Shown here piece after piece: positions 24,306-36,586 of a stretch of 64,000 bases of DNA (positions within the stretch are counted from its first letter, which is position 1; the number at the start of each line of letters is the position of its first letter). The notes under the pieces were generated by a model. The model did no database searches and was not told the DNA's origin. It saw only the letters and a list, made by a program, of their open reading frames with translations. A program made the translations under genes and the position numbers. The stretch is from Gigaspora rosea (taxonomy: Eukaryota > Glomeromycota > Glomeromycetes > Diversisporales > Gigasporaceae). The DNA lies in assembly GCA_003550325.1 (NCBI GenBank), contig QKWP01000128.1, forward strand, positions 89,234-153,233. The letters run 5' to 3'.

Positions 24306-24855
24306 ATGGATGGCGCGAATGCGCCACCCGTCGCACTAGTCTTTAACAAGGTTGTAAGCTACTTTCCAAATGACCTTGCTCGTACAGCATTTTGTACTGA
24401 ATTGCTCACTTGTTTGTTGGTTGCCTGGACAAAATTGACACTCTTCATCGTCCTTTCTGCCCACCCTATGCTAGAAACGCCAAAAAATGACACTCATTTT
24501 GTTAGGTACACTCTAAAGCTTCGTCCATTCCTATTACTGAGTTTCCAAGGGATAATTTATTTGAGATGACGTTAGTTTGAGCGAACCACCTCTCAAAAAC
24601 TATATATATGACTTCATTAATTTTGTAATCTGAGCCCTTCATATTTGCTATTCTTATATCATCCAAACTCCAAGGCCAGTTGTCTAAAGGTGAGTCGATT
24701 TTCCTTTTTAAACATTTCCATTCATTATACTGTTTCCATCTCTCAGACCAGGCTTTGTTTTTGACTGGTGAGGAATTCAGTGCTATTTTCGCTGTTGTGT
24801 TTCTTTTGCTTCTCAAAAGGCCTTCTATTCCTCTCTTTTCACTATCGCCCAGCAA
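24306..24855 (-). pseudogene. Fragment of non-LTR retrotransposon with zf-RVT-like zinc motif
   Basis: On the minus strand, an open segment (24855 to 24502) is followed in a shifted frame by EECQFCPGNQQTSEQF..C..KVIWKVAYN. That resembles the reverse-transcriptase zinc-binding (zf-RVT) motif CxxC..H..C, with the His replaced by Gln. The upstream segment contains W-rich text (NEWKCLKRKI, DNWPWSLDDIR). No reverse transcriptase core is present. This is a scrap with stops and at least one frameshift. Assignment is by motif similarity only. Confidence 0.45.
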
Positions 24856-24896
24856 TTTCCTTTTAAAAGAATCCCAATCCAGATTGATATTAATCT

Positions 24897-25083
24897 ATTA
24901 TTGTACTCTTCTTATGTTAACATCTAGCCATTTTCATGCATGTTATTGGGTCAATTCTAATACATGATACACAAACTTTGTTCACCTCCTATCGGAGGTG
25001 AACAAAATTTGTGTATCACGTTTAGAAATGACCCAATAAGATGCGAAAATGGCTAGGTGCTTACGTCAGAAATGTACAATAAT
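24897..25083. mobile_element. Fold-back MITE (187-bp near-perfect hairpin)
   Basis: The left arm from ATTATTGTAC and the right arm ending GTACAATAAT pair along about 90 bases, with a short loop (TATC) at about 24990. Arms share TAGCCATTTTC, ATTGGGTCA and ACACAAA..TTTGTTCACCTCC blocks. No coding capacity. Confidence 0.8.
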
Positions 25084-25108
25084 GTAGTTATTGGGTCATG
25101 TTGTTAAC

Positions 25109-28100
25109 CACGAACCTAGTATACCCCTAAAAAAAGGTTACGAAACTGAGTTTAAATTTAAAATGCAGGTTTTATTATGCAGTAATAATGACGACGATTA
25201 TTATTGTATAATAATCAATTTTTAATAAAATAAATTTTTTTGCCTTTCTCTCAAACGTTGCTGATTACATTATACAATGTCAAGTGAAATAACCAAGCAT
25301 TGCAAAAATTGTCACTCGTTTAAGAACATCGAAAATTTTTCTGAAGAAAAAAGGAGCTGTAATGAATGTTTAGAACGTGCAAGAACAAATTCAAAACGGC
25401 GATATGAAAAAGAGAATGAAAAAAAATTTTTAACTCAAAGGAAAATTCTATTCCTTCAAGTAATCTAACACAAGCCATCTACGATTCATTAATTTCAATA
25501 CCGGAACTCGATGAAAATTTAGAGGGTGATGCTGGATTCTTTTTCGAGTATTGTGTTGATTTTACAGACCTTTTAGATTTTCAAGAAAGCAGCGATTTAT
25601 CCGAATCTTCCATTGCAAATAAGCTAATTGAAAAAGTTCAAGCTGGTGATGGGTATCGTTATATATATCACACCAAAATTATGCACAAAAAAATGAAATG
25701 TGTTACAGTTATTTATAGATGTAATTGCCGTATAGATACTGTTAAAAAATCACGGAAACATTTAGATAAAGAAAAACAACGTGACACAGTACCCAGACTT
25801 AATCGATATGACTGTAACGGCAATGTTTCAATTAAAGTAGATAATAAGAGCAACCTTGCAGTTATTAAAATAAATCACCAACTTTTACATACACGACCAG
25901 AAAATATTACCACCACAAATGAAATAAAAGAATTTATTACAAATAATTTGGATTATACAGCATCCGAATTATATAAAAAAATTGTAATAAATGAAATGGA
26001 TGGATTTAAGACATTAACTACGGATCAGGTCTATTATTGGTGGTCAAAAGCCAATATAATTCGGTATAAACGGCATGATAGTGAATCTTTATCGGCCCAA
26101 CTTTTATTACAAGAAAAGAATTATTTATTTCTTTTTCGTTCATTAGAGCCAGTTGATTCATTTGCATTTTTAACACCATTTTTTTCTTTTTTGCCAAAAA
26201 TGGCATATGAGTGTCTTTTAGTTGACGCTACTTACAACACAAACAAATTAAAATATGAACTTTATGTTCTAATGGCGACTATTGACTATACAGGATTTCC
26301 AGTTTCTTACCTTTATATTGCTTCCAATAAAAACCGTGATATGAGATCAATTTTAACCAAATGGTTTTTATGTTTGCGCAATCATGGTGTTAATAATATT
26401 AAAACATTCTTATCCGATAAGGATTTTGCACAGATCTCAAGTGCTCAGGCCGTATGGAAAGATGTAAATATACAACTTTGCAAATGGCATGTGAGTCGTG
26501 CTATCAAACAGAAACTTTCATCATCAAAAACATCAAGTAATATTTCTTATGATGCTACTGAAGCAAATCGTCAATGCTCTTTTATTGATCCAGCATGGAT
26601 AAACACACGAAATGTACAATCATCAAACCAAAAAACTAATTCTAAAGTTTTTTGTGTACAATTTTATCGAAATATAATCCTCGACCTTGTGGAAAAGCAC
26701 TTACGCCAACACATGCTATTACCAACTAATAATAAAGAATTCATTAATGATCCACAGCAAATACGTGCACTTGCGATTAAAGAAATGTTTGAGTTTTGTT
26801 ACACGAATGACTTATTTGATGTATGGTGTTACCTATGGAATGAATGGTATCGTGATAGTCGTTGGAAGTTGTGGGCTACATCTTCAAATTCTGAAATATC
26901 ACCATTGCTAACAACAATGATTGTTGAATCACACTGGAGAACTCTAAAACGTGACTATTTCTACAAGTTCAATCGACCACGCTTAGATCTTGTCTGTTTT
27001 ATCCTTATTAGTCAAATAATTCCTGGACAAATTCAACGATATAATCTCCTTATTAATGGTCGGAAATTATCACCATGGCGCAAAGATATTAAATTGGAAT
27101 GGAAAAAAGCAGCATTAAAACAAGTTATAAACAAAGACAAATATTTCGTTGATTATAATCGTTGGATTTGTTCATGCGCCTCATTTTTAAAAAGTAGATT
27201 TTTTATATGCAAACATCTTGTCGCACCTGTTGGAATGATGGATAGTGGTTTTTTTCATAAAGTATAAATTTATTTTTATTGCAATTCAGATCGATATGTA
27301 TATATATTAAACTAAAACTTTACATTAAAGGTATGTCGAAATAAAACCTATCCGCTTATATCCAAAACTGACCAAACAATTTGGAAGTTAATTAAAGAAG
27401 ACAAAGTAATAAGCAACAATTTCACAAATTTATGGCATGAAAATATGAATCTGACTTCAGATAATGAAATAATTGCTGAAAAAACAGACGAAACAAATTC
27501 TAGCGATAATGAAAATGCAGACGAAATTGCTGAACGGCTATCAAAAATATTAAATGAGGTATATTGTAAATTTATAATTTAATAATATAATATAATTATT
27601 AATACTAAAATTTTATATAGGCAAATACTTTTATTTCTAAGTCGTCTGAGCTCCCTCAGCAAAAAAAATGGCTGAAAAATATCGAATCAAATTTTAACCC
27701 GATAGAACGAATGGTTAATGATCTAAAAGGGTATGAAAATGCAAAAAAATCCAAAAAAACTTGGGCGGGAAGAAATAAAAATACATTTTATTGGGAATAA
27801 ATTATATAATGTAGTTGTTTCAATTATATAATGTAGTTGTTTCTTTTACATTTACGAATAATGCAATATAGTACAAATAATTTGTCAAAATAGCTAATAC
27901 AATTATTAAAACGTATGAATTATTCTGCAAAATTCAATTGTAGCGAATCAATTAATGCATATATATAATAATCAACTTATTCGAATTTTACATTCAAATT
28001 GTAGTGTATATAAATTTTAATATAATTTTCTGCTATTCAGTAAAGCATAATTCTTGTAATTTCGAAAACGGAACTTTAGTTCAGAAAATTTAAACTCAGT

Positions 28101-28136
28101 TTCGTAACTTTTTTTTAGGGGTATGCTAGGGTGGTT
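25109..28136 (+). mobile_element. Autonomous Mutator-like (MULE) transposon, 3.03 kb
   Basis: A 9-bp target duplication GTTGTTAAC flanks it (25100-25108 and 28137-28145). Terminal inverted repeats of about 50 bp include ATACCCCTAAAAAAA and GTTACGAAACTGAGTTTAAA at both ends, with the outermost CCAC..CCTAG more diverged. It contains a complete three-exon transposase gene with one frameshift. A near-identical copy of its right end lies inverted at 46342-46863, which suggests recent activity. Confidence 0.92.
25277..27800 (+). CDS. MULE transposase with DDE core and SWIM zinc finger (one frameshift)
   Basis: Exons 25277-27261, 27331-27558 and 27621-27800 (introns of 69 and 62 bases) give about 797 residues once a one-base frame change at the A8T5 run near 25425 is allowed for. 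The N terminus has a CxxC..CxxC finger (C9, C12, C28, C31). The catalytic core shows D in LLVDATYNTN (about 317), D in FLSDKDF (about 381-383) with a downstream CKWH, and E in IVESHWRTLKRDY (about 551). The SWIM finger is CSC..CKH (about 632-647). The C-terminal exon ends in a basic stretch. Known role of the family: cut-and-paste transposition in the nucleus using the element's own terminal repeats. The frameshift lies in a homopolymer, so sequencing error and true inactivation cannot be separated. The ATG at 25277 is the first after the left terminal repeat. Confidence 0.85.
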
Positions 28137-28260
28137 GTTGTTAACGATAATCGCTGATTTCTTCGCAGCAGACACCGCGTTATGACGTGCCCTTTGGTCA
28201 CGTCATAAGCACAGTGTCCTAGTGAATAATCAGTTATCATCAACAACATGACCAATAACT

Positions 28261-29202
28261 ATAAAGTATCATTGTATCCAATTGAAACATTCGATATTGC
28301 AAAACTATGTGATTATAATAATATTGAAGCTTTACATTATGTTAAAACAAGTTGATTGTATATTATATAAATATATGTCATACCTGAAGATGACACCTGC
28401 CTGAAGTTGTAACTTCAAGTACGACATGATTATTTAATTTTCATGATAAAGGTACATCAATCACTTTCTCAATGACAAATGTGTATCTTTTGTGATACTT
28501 CGCATTAAATTAGAAATTCTGCTCATCCTGTGCAGGCTTCACATTAGATAAATTAGAATTCTTACAAGCCAGCATTTATAACCTGGTCAGAGTGCATAAT
28601 TCCGGCCAGAATTAAAATTAGGATATGCACGATTTATTACGATTTAGAGAAAATAATCCAATAAGAAAACTTAAAAATCTAAAAATAAGTACAATATATA
28701 CACTATTCCTACTTCAGTATTCTTGACATTAAACTGGCTTAGATTTGTCTTTCAAGTCGGTTTAGATACGAATTTAGATAAAATTAACTATAAATGGGGA
28801 CAAATACAAGAATGACGATGGTCCGTCACAACAATAAGTAATAACCAAAGAAAAGATGTCGTAGAATAAAAGCTACTATTAGATAACAAAGAGTTATAAA
28901 TGATGTAACATATCGTCAAATTGTCGTAGTGCACTACTGTATCTCATTAAGTATAAGTTTAAGTTATATTTCGTAGTTTATGATGTTTATTTACATGTAA
29001 TACGTAAGTGTCTGGCTGAAAAGGAAATTTAGGTTTAAATGTTGCATTAACGATTAGCTAAAAACAGTTAGTGTAGATTCAATGGCGGTTTATCTCTTCT
29101 GTGATACAGGTTAACGATTTATATTGCGACGACGATAAATGCTTATAAATACTCAGATACGTATTGATATCTAAACTTATTGATAATAACTAAATATTCA
29201 TA
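28261..29202. other. Upstream flank of copy B, no gene
   Basis: It matches 10132-11037 of copy A, with small indels such as an extra GCACTACTGTATCTC segment near 28930. The duplicated block begins right beside the fold-back MITE that ends at 28260. Confidence 0.7.
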
Positions 29203-32200
29203 ATGAGACCAAATCGCTGATGCATATCTTTCATCTTTTCGTAAGAATGATCAAGAGGGTATCAATTCGGCTTTAGCACGAGGAGCTACTCTTCACAAAT
29301 TGTTCGTAAACTCTCCTGATGACCCTTTATTAAAAAAATCACACCTCAATTTATTTAGTGTTTATAAAAATGATGATATTTGGGGTCAAAACCTCGACAA
29401 GTTGGTAAGGATCCTCATGAAGATTCTTTATATATAATGCCTCTTCCTGAGGAAAAAAGAAGAAAGAAAGGAGAGCTTTCAATATGTAAAGGGGGTATTG
29501 AAGCTTTTAAAAGAAATTGGAATTTATTTACTGAAGGTAAAGAAAAAAAAATCGATTTCACAATATTTAATTATTATTTCTAACATTATTTCTAATGTAA
29601 ATTTTGTTATATAGGCAGTCTTTATGGTTTAGATTGGAGTAATACAATTGTTTCAGGTAATATAAGATTCGATTTTTATAATTAAAATATCAAAAAAAAA
29701 ACTGATTCATATTATTTGTATAATACATAGGAGGGTCGATTCTTGCTTGTCTTCTTCCGCTTCCTGCCAAAGACCAAAAAAATTTTTATAAAATTAGAAA
29801 ACATTATACAGAAGTTTTTGCTAGTTCCGACATAGATATTCATTTTTATGGAATTGATGAAGAAACTGCAAAGAAAAAAATGCAACATATATATGAAACT
29901 GTTTGTCGTAANCAAAACCTCGACAAGTTGGTAAGGATCCTCATGAAGATTCTTTATATATAATGCCTCTTCCTGAGGAAAAAAGAAGAAAGAAAGGAGA
30001 GCTTTCAATATGTAAAGGGGGTATTGAAGCTTTTAAAAGAAATTGGAATTTATTTACTGAAGGTAAAGAAAAAAAAATCGATTTCACAATATTTAATTAT
30101 TTATTTCTAACATTATTTCTAATGTAAATTTTGTTATATAGGCAGTCTTTATGGTTTAGATTGGAGTAACACTATTGTTTCAGGTAATTTAAGATTCGAT
30201 TTTTATAATTAAAATATCAAAAAAAAATTTGATTCATATTATTTATATACTACATATAATAGGAGGGTCGGTTCTTGCTTGTCTTCTTCCACTTCCTGCC
30301 AAAGATCAAAAAAATCTTTATAAAATTAGAAAACATTATACAGAAGTTTTTGCTAGTTCCGATATAGATATTCATTTTTATGGAATTGATGAAGAAACTG
30401 CAAAGAAAAAAATGCAACATATATATGAAACTGTTTGTCGTAATGTGCCTTTTAAAGTTATTTGCGTTCGTGGAAAACATAGTGTGAATATAGTTAGTAA
30501 ATATCCATATCGGCATATTCAGGTAAATAATATTTTAATATTAATTGAAGTTGTTTTTATATACTGGTCATTATTCTTATTTTATGATATAATGATATTA
30601 TGATATTATGATTTTGATATTTTAGATTATTTTGAAAATTTACAAAACTCCTGCTGAATTATTTGCATATATTGACATGTATGATGATTTTAAATATCAT
30701 TTAATTAACTATACCGTACAAAATTGATTTTTAATTTTAAAAATTAAGTGCTTCAACATGCGTTGCTTATGATGGCAAAGATGTATGGATTAATCCAAGA
30801 GGTAAGAATTGTTATAGAAATCAAAAACAAAATGACCTCTATTTGTTTATAATTCATTTTTATTTGATTCTTTAGGTCACCAAGCATTGATAACTCAGTG
30901 CAATTTGATTGAAATAGAACTAAGCAGCCATTCATATGAAACTCGTCTCGCTAAATATGCGGGAAGAGGATTCGAAGTATGCTTTAATTCATTATATGAT
31001 ATCATAATTTTGTATATATATAATATGTATAATTTTCAACATATAACATACAAATCTCATTATGTATTATGAAAAAAATTAGATCAAATTTCCAGATTTA
31101 AAAAGGTTTTTATATAAGGCTATTAATCATGCAAAATTTCATAAAATATTTATTTTAAAATTTACACAAGATATTTTTAAAAAAATGAAAGGGATCGATT
31201 AAATCCGTACAGTTTTCAGCGTCCGTATTATAGGCTCAAAGGACTTGCACGATTAATTGTTCTCGAAAAGTATGTTTTTAAAAAGAATTTAACGCAAACT
31301 ATAATTAATAATATCAATAGAAATTAATCTGATTATTTATTACATGTACTTAGATTACCTACTCCTGATGAACGAACCCGTTATATTGAAAATAGGGGTG
31401 TACAGGTAATAAAAACAGTGTTATCTGTGCATTATTTTTAAACTAGTTTGCTAATGCAGTAATGTTATATTTTTTTCAAAGTCTGTGCGACCAAATTTAC
31501 CATCTTCTTATCAATCGCGTCAATTGGCAAGGACCAACCTTAAAATTAGTAAATTTGAAAATAATGATTATGAAATAGTTAGTCTTCCGTATGGTCCAAG
31601 TTATGATGCAGATAACATTCGAGACTTGATTTATAAAAAGGTATTTTATTGTTTTTTTTTGAAATATTTCTCTAAACTCATTTAGTTACAACTCTTTATT
31701 TTTTTTAATTGATTGAAAATAGGACATGAAATTAAATTCTACAAGATATTTCCAACCGGGACATCCTTACTTACACCGCCACCCATGCTTTTTTGGCAAC
31801 ATGTATCAAATTTTTCGAGATTGTTGTGGTTCATGTCCTAAAGCTCAAACTCTGGATGAAATTAAGCTACAAGAAGAAAATAGTCAATATTATACTAGTG
31901 GTGAAATAACATTTATTGATTATCATGTTGATCCTAATATCCATAAAGATCTAGATGGATGGGTTGTTGATGCTTACATAACAGAACCACGAGAAAATTT
32001 ATGTATCGCTGCGGCTAAGGTGATGCTTTATGGATTCAAAAAATTATTCAAGAAAATGAACAAGAACTTGACTTAGATGCTAGAGATCAATTTGGTAGAA
32101 CTCCACTTCAATTGGCAGTTATTGGGGGTCATCTGATAGCAGTACAAGAATTAATTAAAAGTGGTGCAAAAATTACAATTAAAATGATTGATGGACTTGG

Positions 32201-35200
32201 TCCAATTCATTTAGCTTCAAAATCGGGAAATTTGGATATCCTTGAAGAACTTTTAAAAAAGAATGCTCAAAATGAAAAACTCAAAGAACAAGATATGATT
32301 GATAAAGAATCTTTAGTTGGAACTAATATTGAAACTGAGAGTAATAATTCTGACGAGTCGCTTGATATAATAAATATAGATGAATTAGATGATGCAATAC
32401 AAAATAATGACAAAGAAAAACAAGAAGAAGAAGAAGAAACAAATTATGATATAATTGATCTAAATGCTGAGTCATGGAATCATTCTTTTTCTTCACTCGA
32501 ATATGCAATTCTATTTGGTCACATTGAAGTTGTAAAACGTTTAATTGAAGCCGGAGCTAATGTTAATCGACGTATAATAGTCAGGACTCGACACCGCATT
32601 CCAAAGTTAAGAATTCTTAAGATTTACTATCCACTAGGTTTATGCCTTTTGACTAGGTAAGATTAAATTATGTTGCATTATCGTAGTAATTTTTTGATAT
32701 TCATTCATTTGTCTTGAAATATAATGCATTATTTGATTATTTGACTATTTGATGAAAAAGGGATACACAGATCGGTCTCGAAATTGCATCAATTTTGATA
32801 AAAAATGGTGCACATTCCGCACAAGTATGATGGTTATTTGGTTAAAAAAACCCTCACTGCATAGTTAACTATTTTTTGAACTAACCTTTTTTTTTTTTGG
32901 CTTTACCATTGTAGTTTGATTTTAACTATAATACTATACTACATTTAGGTGTGCAAACTGGTATGGTTTTGTTTATATTATGAAATTTGTGAGAGTTTTA
33001 TTATTAATTGAAAAAAAATCTAACATATATATTTATTAGGAAAATTGGAATTTGTAAAGTTGCTTTTGGATATAGATCCAAAAGCGAATAGGATGCTTAA
33101 TTTTCTTAATAAACAACGACAGTCTCCATTAACAATTGCTGTTAAAAATGGAAATCAAAAACTTTTAGAACTGCTATTGAAATATGGAGCTCATGTAAGT
33201 ATTTGTTATCGAGACTTACATAATAAAGAATAATTCACAAATTGCTTTTTCCACATTATTAATATATAGGCAACTATAACTTTGGAAGATTTTAAAGAAA
33301 ATGTCAAATATCTAAGGATGCCACCTAACGAGTATGATAACATAAAACAACCAATAACACTATCCCTTGAAAATGGTCTTTGGCGTTTATTGATTGATGC
33401 CGGTGTCCAAATAAATTCTTTGTACGATCAATCAAAAACTCTATTAGATCAAGTAATTGAACTCATTAATAACAATGTTAATAATTTGCCAGACTTTATG
33501 ATTTCTGATGCAATTGAAAGGCAATTTAATGATACACATATCAAATCAATAATTTCTTCCGAAATTAAGAAAAATCCCATCAATTCATATGTTGGATTTT
33601 TACTTTTAAGGGTAGATGAATCAAAATTAAATGATACTATTTTCAAATTATCAGTTTTGGATCCGATCAATCTTAATATTTATGAAAAAAAATCGGAAAA
33701 TCAAAAGCTAATTGAACAATTAAAAAAACTTGATAAATCTTTTACAGATTTACACGTAAGTGGTGCACAATTAAAATTTGAATTCGAGGAAGATCAACAT
33801 ACCATTTTACGTAAACTAGAAGAATTAAAAATAAAAGAAGGGTTGCTTGCTAAGAAACAAAACCATTTAGAATTGATAAATACGCATGAATTACAAAACA
33901 CAAAAGAAAATGACAGACAAATTATAAAAAACATTTTAGAATCACAGATTGAGATATTGAAACAAATTATTGAACATCAAAATCAATTCTTTACACGAAT
34001 ACCATCATGTCAACAAGTATTTAATATTTTGAAAAAAAACAAGAGATACAGCAAAAGATACAAGAAAGCCAATTGCTGATGATATCTATAAAAATATTAT
34101 TTCTTTTCGATATTTGTGTGGATCTTCAGTACCGGAATCCCTTTATGAACAGTATACAACTCTTTTTCAAGCTGTATGGGATAACAATACTGAGCTTGTT
34201 GAACGTATGAGCTCAGAACTTATTATTGCCGTTGAAGATAAAAATAACATGACGCCATTTATGTTGGCATGTTATAAAGGATATGAAAATATGGCTGTTC
34301 AAATTTTAAATATAGCAGAACGACAATATTGTCCTAAGGATTCAAATGACCAAGTCATTGAAATAAAACAATCGTTTGTTAATAATTACGATTTAGGTTT
34401 GTTTTTATTTTTTTATATTTTAGTATTTCATTATTTGAGATTTCGTTGTAAAAAAAAAAAAAAAACTTTTTTTTTATTAGAAACTTATTCGGATTGTAGT
34501 TATGAAGATGAGCCTGAAGCAAAACCAGAGTTACAAGCAGACTATGTAATTGATGAAATACAAGATGCGAAAGTATCAATTAATACTGTAGCTACTGCAT
34601 TTGATTTGTTGGAATACGCAAATTATAAATTATCTGAAAAATATGAACTTATACCAAAAAATTGTAAAAAACAAGTTAGTTTAGGAGGATCTAATGGACT
34701 TGCACTGGCTGTATTCATGAATCATGTTAAAGTTATTAAAGAAGTATTGACATGGGTTGAAAATTATCTAAAAGGTAATGTATATTTTATTATTGGCATT
34801 AAAAATTATTATATTTTAACATTTTTTTATTTTTTTTACAGATTTTTATTTGATAGATGATTATGAAGATAGGACAGATACAGTTATGGGATTAATAAGA
34901 AATACTTATGAACCTTTATATTTTAATAACAATAATAATCTCATGCTATGTGCTATTTTTATTGATAATGTTGATGTAGTTGATTTTCTAATAGAGTAAG
35001 CAAATTTTAAATTTAATAATTTGATTGTGTAAATTTATGAAAGTTTAATAGGTTTAACCTTTTTAAACTATTAGGTATGGAGCTGGTGGAAACTCATTTG
35101 GAATGTTTAATATAGATAGGGATGATGAAATTTTGATATTATAAAGAACCTTACTCCAACGTATGCATTGATTTATTCAAAAATTTTCAGGATTATTTTA

Positions 35201-36586
35201 AAAGTTAAAAATTTATAACTTTCTAATATTTGTTTAGGACTTATATTGGACTAGATATTAATGGCAGAAAGAAGAAATCATGGATTAGCCGATATGATCC
35301 TTATATTTTTGATCAGGCAGTTGACCCATCTTTTCTTCATATGGCAGCTTATTATGGTGCTATTAAAAGCATCGAATATTTCTTAAGCACACGGCCAATC
35401 GATGCATTACAAAAATTTTCTTCATTGCATTGCAAAAATTCTAATATTCGAAATCTATTCTTTAAAGATGAAGAAGTTCTTAAGATCGGACGAATCTTAT
35501 TTTGGTTTTATTTACCCAAGGCAGATACCCCATTCCATTGGGCTGTTAAAGAAAATAAACCAGAATCAATCAAAAAATTAGCAGATACATATAAAAAATT
35601 TAGAAAAGAAGATGATGAAACTCTTGAAAAAATACTCAATCAAACAAGTTTTAATGGTGCTGTGACACCATTTCTTCTCGCTGTTTGTGAGGATAAAATA
35701 GAATGCCTAGAGGTATTGTTAGAAATTGGAGCTGATCCTTCTATTACCGATGAGTATGAATGGACTGCATTACATCATGCTGCGTAAGTAATCTTTTGAT
35801 ATTACACATATTTGAATATATTTGGTTGTTTAATAATTCATTTAAATTTATAGTTATCAAGGCAATTTAAAAATGTTGCGATTCCTTTTTGACAAGTTGG
35901 ATCATAATATTACTCAAAAAATGCTTGAAACACAAAGCATCGTTTACAAGCATACACCAATTTCAATTGCAATCCTTGAAGGACAGAAAGATACTTTTCA
36001 TTTTTTACTTGAAAGAACAGCCAATACTTCTATTGTTGACTTTGCACACAACAATTATTTACATCTTTCTGTTAAAGAAAGTTCTCTCGAAATTACAAAA
36101 ACCTTGCTGACATTGAAAGATCAAAAGGAAAAAGTAGAAACCAATAAAGAAGAATCAGGAGCTTTGAATAATCTTTGCCGTGAGAATAGTTCAGGACATA
36201 TTCCTGTTGATATTGCTACAAATCGATTTTTGAAAGAAATTCATGATAGTGATATCTTTTCTGACGAAAATACTATGAAGCCAAAAGAGAAAAGCTTTGT
36301 TGTATCCAGATTTTTGCACAGTTATCTCGAGATAAATCAATCAAGGCAATCTATTTCTTGTTGTTACAAACAGGAAGAAGTAGAACAATTTCAACCATTT
36401 GAAGTTTTTGACCTTTTGCAAAAAACAAATGAAAGCATAAATTCTCAAAGAGAACTTATTCCATTCAAGGATGCAAAAGACGTGATCAATGAGAGCATAA
36501 GTTTGTTAAGTGAGCCAGGAAGTTATCTTATTGACAAAGATATATATGCAATTCCCAAGATCAAGATTAAACAATTGATATATTAA
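29203..36586 (+). pseudogene. Broken paralogue of the ankyrin-repeat gene (copy B)
   Basis: The exon layout follows copy A (11038-17929), including the N-terminal nucleotidyltransferase-like segment, ankyrin repeats and coiled coil, but the frame is lost repeatedly. Two bases are missing just after the ATG at 29203, so a stop follows within six codons. One base is missing near 29385, one near 32020 (AAGGGTG to AAGGTG), and one is gained near 34031-34040 (longer A-run). One base is missing near 35131, creating a TAA in exon 18. Splice sites are mostly kept. Exon 11 also has an in-frame segment replaced just before its 3' end (about 32580-32625). Exons 1-3 are present twice because of the single-N join at 29912. 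Some frameshifts could be assembly errors in this AT-rich sequence, but five in one gene against none in copy A favours real decay. Confidence 0.85.
29913..30478 (+). other. Repeated 5' gene segment identical to copy A after a single-N join
   Basis: After the N at 29912 the sequence restarts in exon 1 and, by eye, is identical to 11225-11790 of copy A. It covers part of exon 1, exon 2 and part of exon 3, and diverges at 30479. The preceding segment (29388-29911) is a more diverged version of the same exons. This looks like an assembly stitch or a gene-conversion tract. Confidence 0.75.

Larger units (their letters stand above)
25086..28260. mobile_element. Small fold-back MITE split by the Mutator-like element
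   Basis: The flanks of the element at 25109-28136 (25086-25108 and 28146-28260) together form a palindromic 138-bp MITE. The left arm starts AGTTATTGGGTCATGTTG and the right arm ends CAACATGACCAATAACT. They pair inward through TATGACGTG. The larger element therefore landed in the left arm of this MITE. Confidence 0.8.
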
